Shown one piece after another: positions 52,088-61,100 of a DNA stretch of 64,000 nt; within the stretch, counting starts at the first letter, position 1, and the number at the start of each line of letters is the position of its first letter. The notes beneath the pieces were generated by a model, which was not told the origin of the DNA, did not search any database, and saw only the letters and a list, made by a program, of their open reading frames with translations. Both the position numbers and the translations under genes were made by a program. The stretch comes from Mactra quadrangularis (Eukaryota > Mollusca > Bivalvia > Venerida > Mactridae), in NCBI GenBank assembly GCA_025267735.1, contig CM046303.1, forward strand, positions 17,722,403 through 17,786,402, given 5' to 3'.

Positions 52088-52644
52088 TTAGCTCTCCTGA
52101 GCTAGCTCAGGGTGAGCTTTTAGGATCGTTGGATGTCCGTCGTCCGTCCACAGTTGTTTGTGAACACTCTAGTGGTTACTTTTTTTACTTAATTCTTTGT
52201 GAGGATGCTTGTCTAGGTGATTGCTTGGATGAGTTTGAACAATGGTCATCTCTGATGACAAACTAGGTCACAGAAGCTAAAACTAGAAAAACCTTGAAAA
52301 CTCTGTAGTGGCTACTGTTTTGATCGAAATATCCAGGAAATTAATCGGAAAGATTGTTTTCATGATTTCTAGTTTAAATATGGGTCACCTGTGGTCAAAA
52401 ACTAGGTCACACAGCCCATAATGGAAAACCTTGTGAACGCTCTAGTGGTTACATTTTGTACTCAATTGTCATCAAACTTGGTCAGGATGTTTGTCTAGGT
52501 TATTGCTTGGATGAGTTCAAACATGGGTCATCTCTGATGACAAACTAGGTCACAGGAGCTAAAAATAGAAAAATCTTGTTAACACTCTAGTGGTACTTAA
52601 TGGTACTCAGGTGAGCGATAAAGGGCTATCATAGCTTTCTTGTT
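52088..52644 (+). mobile_element. Hairpin/TTGTT-type element with minisatellite
   Basis: Starts TTAGCTCTCCTGAGCTAGCT with CAGGGTGAGCT, a strong hairpin. GTCCGTCGTCCGTCC follows, then ~150-bp units (GAACACTCTAGTGGTTACTT, TGCTTGGATGAGTTTGAACA, CAAACTAGGTCACAG). It ends ACTCAGGTGAGCGATAAAGG, TCATAGCTTTCTTGTT. This subfamily is common in mollusc non-coding DNA, to my knowledge. Confidence 0.7.
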
Positions 52645-53000
52645 TAATTAGTTGCTTATTTGTGTATAAGTTAGCTTCACACTCTTTTAAGTGTATAAAG
52701 TTATATCTGATGATTAATTACATGACAAATTAATAATTGTTCGTGTAATGATAAGAATCAAATCAAAATACATGTACTCTTAAATATAATCTACAACACA
52801 CATGTAGTTAGAATTGGCTCAAAGTAAATGTGATTTGTCATGTGACGCGTGTGCATTACCCTGAATGAAAAGTTTTTGGCATGCCATTTCTATAATTAAA
52901 ATTTACCTAACCCTTTAGAAAAAAGCATTGTCAAGAGGTGGCCATTTTATAAGGGGAATAGAAACACATGTAAAGTAAAAGTTAAATATTATGATGATAG

Positions 53001-53078
53001 GGAAGCTCACAGGGAAGATTGGGCTTTGTCTAACTGTGTTGTCTCTATAAATTAAGTCTTTATTATTATTTTGATGAT
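53001..53078 (+). mobile_element. 3' tail of a LINE, extremely 5'-truncated
   Basis: GAAGCTCACAGGGAAGATTG with TCTCTATAAATTAAGTCTTT and ATTATTATT corresponds base for base in order to the last ~75 bp of the LINE at 58112-60705 (CCACATGGAAGATTGG, CATTAAATAAAGGCTTTATT). Confidence 0.65.
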
Positions 53079-55641
53079 TGGAGATCAACTGGTTTCAGTC
53101 TTACAGCAGACCTTCATCATGTTGTATAATGTTTGTTTGTTTTGTCATCCACTTAAACGATACATTACACTTTGTCTGATGTATGTAGCTTAATTTTATC
53201 CATATTATTTGTCTTTTCTTCCTTGATTTCTCACTTTATTATCATTTATAATTATGATAGTAATATGTGGGCTTTTTTTAATGAAATTATTTTCTAGAAA
53301 TCCTTACGGGCCAGTATACACTTGTTGTTTAATTTGTATTGCATCAATCATATTTGCTATTATATCATGTTCATGAATTTAAAACATGTATAATTTAAAA
53401 TTTAGGTCTGTATTTTTCTTGATTGAAATATATATTTTGTTGAAATTTCATTTAACTATATATTAATTCTCATCTTTAAAATGATCTAAAAACAACGAAA
53501 TTTGATTTTTATTCACTCACTAGCAGTTTATGTATTTTTACTCTTGTGTCTGTTGACTTGATGCCTATTAGGTTTTACATGTGTCTTGTGATTCTCACAG
53601 CTGCTTTCACTTGTCTGTGGCAGAACTTTGTCACCTCAACTCCATTAGACTTAAAATTGAGTTTTAAGGTATAATCCCCATTTTGCCAATTTACGATCAT
53701 TAATATATTTAAAAACCATGATAAACGATTACAAAACATAATATCTTTCATTCATGGCAATTTCTTAATCATTCTGCATGGATTAGATTTATGAAACATT
53801 CTTTAGCTAAGTTATTAATGATTTTTTTTTCCGATAGTGAGTTATTATCTCCCTTTGATATGAAAAATGTGTAACATATACATAATACTGATAATAAACT
53901 TACATAGTGAAAATGTTAGAAATACAGTTTATTATTAGACACCAGTTTTCTTGAAAAAAATCTGTGGTCATAAACAATGTTATGTACAATGTATTAGGGG
54001 AATTCTATATTAAGGTTTCATTGCACTGATTTGAAGTGCAGCATGCTAGAACCATTACATTTTGCATTGTTTTAAAGTTATTTATGTTTGAATTAAGGTG
54101 ATACATCTAAGTCATAAGTTCTGATTGTGTCATGGCTAAAATATTTTTATTTGTTTTGATTGATTTAGTTTGTATTTCAAGTGAATTTAAAACAATTGTT
54201 CAAGGTTTTATTTAGCATTAATCAAATTTTAACAGAATGAAATAAGTCATTAGTGTGCCAGTCATATTTTATTTGTCTTGTACTATTATTAAATTTTATT
54301 CAATTGGCAATGGTGCATTCATTAATGTCACTGATTTAAATCTGTTATAAGTACAAAAGTACTGTAGTGGGTATTTAAATGGGTGGGGTTAATGTATGTG
54401 CGACTGACAGTTTAATGAAATTTAACAATATTTGGTAGTATTCATGTATGTTATATTCACATCCAATATTGTTAACTTTGTCTAGGTTGTAAATTATTGT
54501 TGTTTTTATTGTGGATTCTTATTTTGTATGAGTTGACTTGTATAAAAAATTGGTTCAAAACCAGTGTCAGACACAAGATTTGAATGTTTGACATTTTGGG
54601 TTGATACAACTATGTAAATGTTTTAATAAACATTGAACTACTTTATCCTATGTTTGATTATCTCATTACCTCTTTTTTAGAAATATCATACATTTGTCTA
54701 TGTTATAATTATTACATCCTAACCAGTGATGATAATACATTCAAAGACAAAACAAAGGCAAATGTAAGTAATTTTGATTCCAATTTCACTTCATTTGATT
54801 GTGTGTAGCTCATATTTTTATCATTGAATTATGTATGACATTGTTTATTATTCCTACATACATGTATATGTACATGATTATATTGGTAAATTGTTAGTTT
54901 TCCCAGTTTGATAAATAGTCCACGTTGATTGTTGGTTACTTATCAGACATGGTTCTGTGACTTTTTCATATTTCGGGTCAAAGGTTATAAATTTGAGATT
55001 GCAGTCAATGCTGGAAATTCATTTTTTTTCTCATGAGAATTTCATAAAAGACCACCATATTTATAATTAGAAAAATCTTAATACATGTAAAGCGAGTATC
55101 ATACAACTTTTATAAAGAAATTCAAAGTTTCCCTTCTTTAGAAAAAATTGAGTTTTAAGCATCGAGTTCATTCTCAAGTTTTATAATCTCAGATTCTAGT
55201 CTTAATAGATTGGTAAAATTATCTACTGTACAGTATTGTATCTATTTTTGTTGCTTGATACCTTTGTTTTGATATTAAATTTTTGGTTTGCTGAGTATAA
55301 TCAAGTATATATAATATTTATGTTTATTCAGTTTGTTTTCAGTATTCCCTGTGCTAGAAATAGATGGAAACTTATTTATATAAATTAAGTAACAATTATT
55401 TGCTTATAAAGCAATTTGTGATACTTTGTACTTAATGGTGAATAAATATGGAAATATGATTAACTGGTTGTCATTTATAGCCTTGCTATTTTTTAGCCTC
55501 ATGCTTGATTTCAGGCTTTCGTTACACAACTGGTGTGTTTTGTATGTTAGCAAACTAACATTTCCTGTTTAAAAATATTTTGGCTTGGAGAAACTATCTC
55601 AAAAGTAAGGCTAATAAAGAAATTAAATACTTATATTATTA

Positions 55642-55752
55642 CAGTCTACGAAATAAGATGAAAGATCATTTGAAGAGCAAGCACTATATATCTCATTTGC
55701 TGAATTTTGGTAGCCCAAAAGAAATTGTTGGTTGCCCGAACTAAAAGTTTAA
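55642..55752. mobile_element. MITE, CAGTCTACGAAATTA family, truncated copy 4
   Basis: CAGTCTACGAAATAAGATGA, AGAGCAAGCACTATATATCT and GCCCAAAAGAAATTGTTGGT match copy 1 reversed. The second terminal repeat is missing. Confidence 0.65.
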
Positions 55753-56457
55753 GAGGACCCAAGAATATTTCACATGTTTAATTTGATACATAAATATCAC
55801 AATTTTATATTCAACAAGAGGGATGTATCAATCAACATACACTGCACAATTATATGATTTGAAATAGTTATTGCAACCTATCCAATTAACTATTTCCATG
55901 TATGATGGTATATTTATGTAGAAATGACTTCGGTATCAATTTTTCCTGTAGGTCACCACTCAATAAAATCGTTAACATTGTATAGGAGGTGAATGTATTC
56001 TCCCTCTCATACCATGGTGACCAAGTTTGATCAAAATTAAAACTTGATCTGTATTTTTTGATTTTGCATAAATTTACATAAAATTATATCAATTTATTGC
56101 CTCATTTAGTCCGATATCATCCAGAAACAATAAATCCAATAATAAAACTGACCTATATTACCCCTCAAGCACATCAAATTGAAAACTATGTACTCAGAAG
56201 CATTTCTGTACAGTTAAATTAAACAAGTCAAAGTAGAAATGCTGAACTTATTGTTAATTAAGTACAGTAGAAGCTGAAAATTTTGCAGTCTGTGAAAAGA
56301 TGAAAGTTGAGAAATCTGAAAAATTTTGGTTCAAAAAGTATTGCCAAACTAAATATCACATTGAGAAAATTTGACAATTGAGAAAAACGAACTGCATTGT
56401 CAGTCTTGGCACTGTGCCATATTCTCAGCTTTTACTGTATAACTTATATTCATAGGC

Positions 56458-58066
56458 TCAGTCAATGTCCAGAGCATCTTGTTCATTAGATTCTTTTACT
56501 TCACCATGAAAAGAAGCCTCCAGATATGAAGCACTTTCAAGGAATACATTATCCTTCAGTTCAATAGGTGGGTACACCTTTAGTTTTCTTCTCCTTAACC
56601 CAATGTCTACTGTATTACCATCAGCTGTTTGTGTACATGTATCTTTGATCATCTCCACCTCAACATGATTATCATCTTCTTTCTCACAATCTTCTGGTTT
56701 TTCTTGGACATTTTCTGAATCACTATCCTGTTCATCATCACTACAGTTGTTCTGGTTATTACAAGACTTACATTTACACTTGAGAAGTTTGGGTCTGTAC
56801 AGTCTGAAATAACAACAACATCAATAATTCAGATTTAGGAACTTGATTTTATGTTTTTTTCCTGCAGAATAACATTAGTACTGGATACATCTGTGCAGAA
56901 TGAAGTTTTTTCTACATATAGCTGGAAAGTATACTACACAGATAAAATCCTTTTGTTCTGTGTGCAAACCCTTTTTTTCAACATTGTTCCACATGGGTAC
57001 ATCCGTTACAAAGTTATTTTCTGCTTGAAAAAAAATTAACATCATAAGTTCTGAACCAGATCTATTCAGATAAATTGTGTAAACCTTTTTGGGACTTACT
57101 GAAAATTGATTCAGAGCTTATAAGTTAATATGTAAAGCAAGTTTGGGTAATTGCATTTTTAGGCTAAGTTCTAAGTATTCAAATCAAGAAGCAATGGAGA
57201 AAAAAGCACAGTTTATATACAGAAAACTAAAAGAAAGAAATAATTTTTATTTATGTTTGCATTGAATAAAACATTAATATATATAGTGTGACAATATTAA
57301 CCTGAGCTTGAACTACCTTATCATGATAATTACAAACTTCACTTACATTAAATTGTGAGTCTTTGTATACATGTACACAGTAATATTGTGTGTCAAGTTT
57401 GACCCCGACCTGACCTTTATGCGAGAATATTTATTACATTGAATACGAATGTAGTATTAATGTTTGATTACACCGTGGCAGTGAGGATTATGTGTTGAAA
57501 TTTAACACATATACTTCTATGATTTTACAATCGCTGCCAAAGTGTAGAATAGGCGTGGTACTGATTTTTGTCTGGATATGTGTAAGATAATTATTAGATG
57601 TAAATGTGAAAGGTCAGATTGGGGTCAATCTTTACGCACAATACATGTGTTTATAACATGTGATATAAATTAATTTTGTGATTATGGTATGTTATTGTAC
57701 TATTAATTTTGGAAGCATTCGTTTAAAGCCTCAAGCGCAAGTCTGCAATGTTGTGGCACAGTTTTAAAGTATTTATTCTTATTAAAACAAAATTGTTTAC
57801 ATGTAGTACATATATTTTGCCAAAAGCTTCCAATAAAGCGCGATTTACTAACTGATACAAAAATAGACAGTAAATACTGAGTTTTATATATTCAAAATTA
57901 TTCTTGCATGAAGGTCAAGCTCAGGTTGATATTGTCGGACTTTACCACATGAAAAAATACGAAAGATGGTAACAATTATTTATGCAGCACAAGGAGAGTT
58001 GATAAAAGGGAGACAATTCCAAACACACAAAAATGGAGTTGCTTTTCTTGAGTCATGGCAAGGAAC

Positions 58067-58109
<43 letters not shown>

Positions 58110-61100
58110 TAATACCAAGTTTAGAGTTTAATTGACTCATTTAACTTTGTGCAATTAGTTGATAAACCAACACGTGTAACTCCCACATCAGAGACTTTAA
58201 TTGATCATTTGTATACTAATGTACCATGTAACATTGCTGAAGTTAATGTACCATTTTTATCTATAAGTGACCATTTTCCTATTTGTATTACACGTAAAAT
58301 TGACAATAAGGTGGACAAAGACCCATTTCATAACACCATAAAATATAGATCTTTAAAAAATTTTGACATTAAAAAGTTTAGGCATGATCTTCAAAATCAA
58401 CCTTGGTCTGTTTTAGATACTTTTGATGATCCTGATGACGCTTTAGACTTCTTTGTAAAAATCTTTACTGAAACTCTGAATCAACATGCACCAGAGAAAG
58501 TGAAAAGGGTTAAATATAAAAATCAACCTGATTGGTTTAACAGTGATATATCTGAGACACTTAAATTTAGAGATCAAGCAAAAAAATTAGGCAACTCTGA
58601 TCAGTACAAGCATCTTAGAAATAAAGTAAAACTACAAGTACAAAAAGCAAAAACTGAATTTTATCAAAAAAACATCAATGAAAATAGCAAAAATCCTAAA
58701 TCCTTATGGAAAAATTTAAAAGATCTTTCAGGAAAGAAAACCCAACATCAATCTAATCTAATTAATGATGATCATGGTATTATGCTAACAGATCCTAAAC
58801 TCGCAGCTGATAGCTTTAACAATTACTTTATTAGTATATTTGAGTCTGCTCCAAACCTTAATGACAATTTAAATGAATGTACTAAGACAAAAATCAAAGA
58901 CTTTGTTGAAACAAAAACTGAATCAGACAAATTTTTTGACTTTCCACCAATTTCCTTCAACTTTATTGAAAAAGAATTACAAAACCTTGACCCAACTAAA
59001 TCAACAGGTCTTGATGGACTAGCACCTAAATTTCTCAAAGTAACAGCAGATATTATAGCTAGACCCTTAGAAAAAATCTTCAATTTAAGCATAGAAACAT
59101 GCAAATACCCTAATACATACAAAATAGCTAAAATTACTCCAATATTCAAAAAAGGTAGTAAAAGCGACAAAAAGAACTATCGACCAATATCTATTCTCCC
59201 TGTTCTATCTAAAATATATGAAAGACATGTATGCCTTCATGTAACAAAATATTTTGAAGAAAACAATCTCTTCAGTAATAATCAATCAGGTTTTCGCAAA
59301 TCCCATTCATGTGAAACAGCTCTAGTAAATATTGTTGATGAATGGATAAACAATATTAATGAAAATAATCTCATCGGCACAGTTTTCCTTGATCTAACTA
59401 AGGCATTTGACTTAATAAACCATAAACTCCTACTACACAAGTTAAAATGTTATAAGTTTGGGGACAAAAGTGTAGATTGGTTTCTCTCTTACTTAACTCA
59501 TAGACATCAAAAAGTATGCTTAGCAGGTGAATTGTCCGAATCGCTTGAAATTAATGCAGGTGTACCACAAGGTTCAGTACTTGGTCCAATACTCTTCTTG
59601 ATCTATATCAATGACCTGCCTTTATTTGTACAAAAAGCACAAATGTTTGCAGACGACACCACATTAACAGCAAGTGGAAGAAATAAAGATGACGTTAATG
59701 TCAAACTTCAATCGCAATTGGATTCTGTACAAACCTGGTGTAACATAAATGGCATGGTACCAAATGCTTCAAAGACAAAATCAATGTTTATTTCAGCTTC
59801 TAATCATTATGAAAAATCCAACAACAATTTGGCAACGCCTTACCTTCAATTGAATAATGAACCTTTAGAGCAAGTTTCGGGGCAAAAACTATTAGGGGTA
59901 CATATTGACAAAAATCTGAACTGGAAGCTGCAAGTGGAAGCTACACTTAAACAATGTAACAGATTGTTATACCTACTTCTTAGAATCAAGCAATTTCTTA
60001 ATTTACATACCAGAAAACTCTATTTCAATGCTTACATTCTTCCTCATATTGATTACTGCTGTACTATATGGGGATCATGCAATATGGACTTATCCAATGC
60101 AATTCTAAAATTTCAAAAAAGAGCTGCTCGTATAATCCTAGACCAGCCATTCGATGCACCATCTGAGGAATTATTTAAACGACTAAATTGGATGAAATTT
60201 GCAGACCGTGTTGACTACAAAAAAGCAATTCTTGTCTACAAATCCCTAAACAACTATGCTCCTGGTTACTTAAACAGTAAATTTGTTTTTTGCAACAACT
60301 CTAAATTAAGGTCAAATTCTTATAAACAATTGCAAGTCCCAAAACCAAATCTTGAATTCTTCAGAAAATCTTTAACATATTCAGGATCAGTTATATGGAA
60401 TGAAATTCCTCTTAACATTCGACTCGCGAAAAGTTTAACATCATTCAAAAATCAATACCTTAAATGGAAATCTCACTAAATGAAAAATGGTCTTTGTCCA
60501 CAGTTAATATTCACTCTCTTTTATTTCAGGCTTGTTCTTCCTTACTTATCATCTTTCATTTTGTTAATTTATCATGTTTTTCACTATGTAAATATTGTAA
60601 ATAACTTGTAGATGTTTTATAAGAGGTCCACATGGAAGATTGGATTTATCCAAATGTGTAGCCTCATTAAATAAAGGCTTTATTATTATTATTATTATTA
60701 TTATAGAGTCATTCATGCACCAAACAGAAAAAAAGATTTTGCCACATGTAATACATTCATAATCCTCTATTAGAAAAGTTAGACACAGGAAACCTAGTGT
60801 AAAGTTATCTTGATGCAATAATTAGCTGATTTCCACAATATAAAGCAGCATTTATCTCCCTTGATTTTAACTTGCCTGAAATCTTGGTATGTTTCAATAG
60901 CATTTGTCATTGGTACCATACTTAGAAATGTCAATCCTACAGCTATTATAAGAAATAATGTGGTCAGGATCATCTGAAAATAAACAAATAATTTAAATGT
61001 GTGAACACAGAAATCAACATCAGCAGAAAGGGATCAGCCACTTCTGAAAAACTGGAAATTTGAGTTATGAATATTTTCATTTTTATTGAATGAGTTAATA

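Larger units (their letters stand above)
48273..56457. other. Region between the two convergent genes
   Basis: Contains the 3' UTR of TSC2 (an AATAAA is present at 49635-49640, after the inserted element) and the 3' flank of the minus-strand gene (a reversed AATAAA near 56091-56097 is a possible poly(A) signal). Between them are mobile elements listed separately and an open frame at 50242-50565. 53100-55640 is AT-rich, with nothing identifiable beyond a decayed copy of words from 49100-49800 (GTGAAAATGTTAGAAATACA, GACACCAGTTTTCT) near 53910-54400. Confidence 0.6.
56804..60875. other. Intron 4 of the minus-strand gene
   Basis: 4.07 kb, with a GC donor at its 5' end (60875) and an AG acceptor at 56804. 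Two thirds of it is inserted DNA: the MITE 57289-57945 and the LINE 58112-60705. 56810-57285 holds nothing nameable. Confidence 0.75.
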
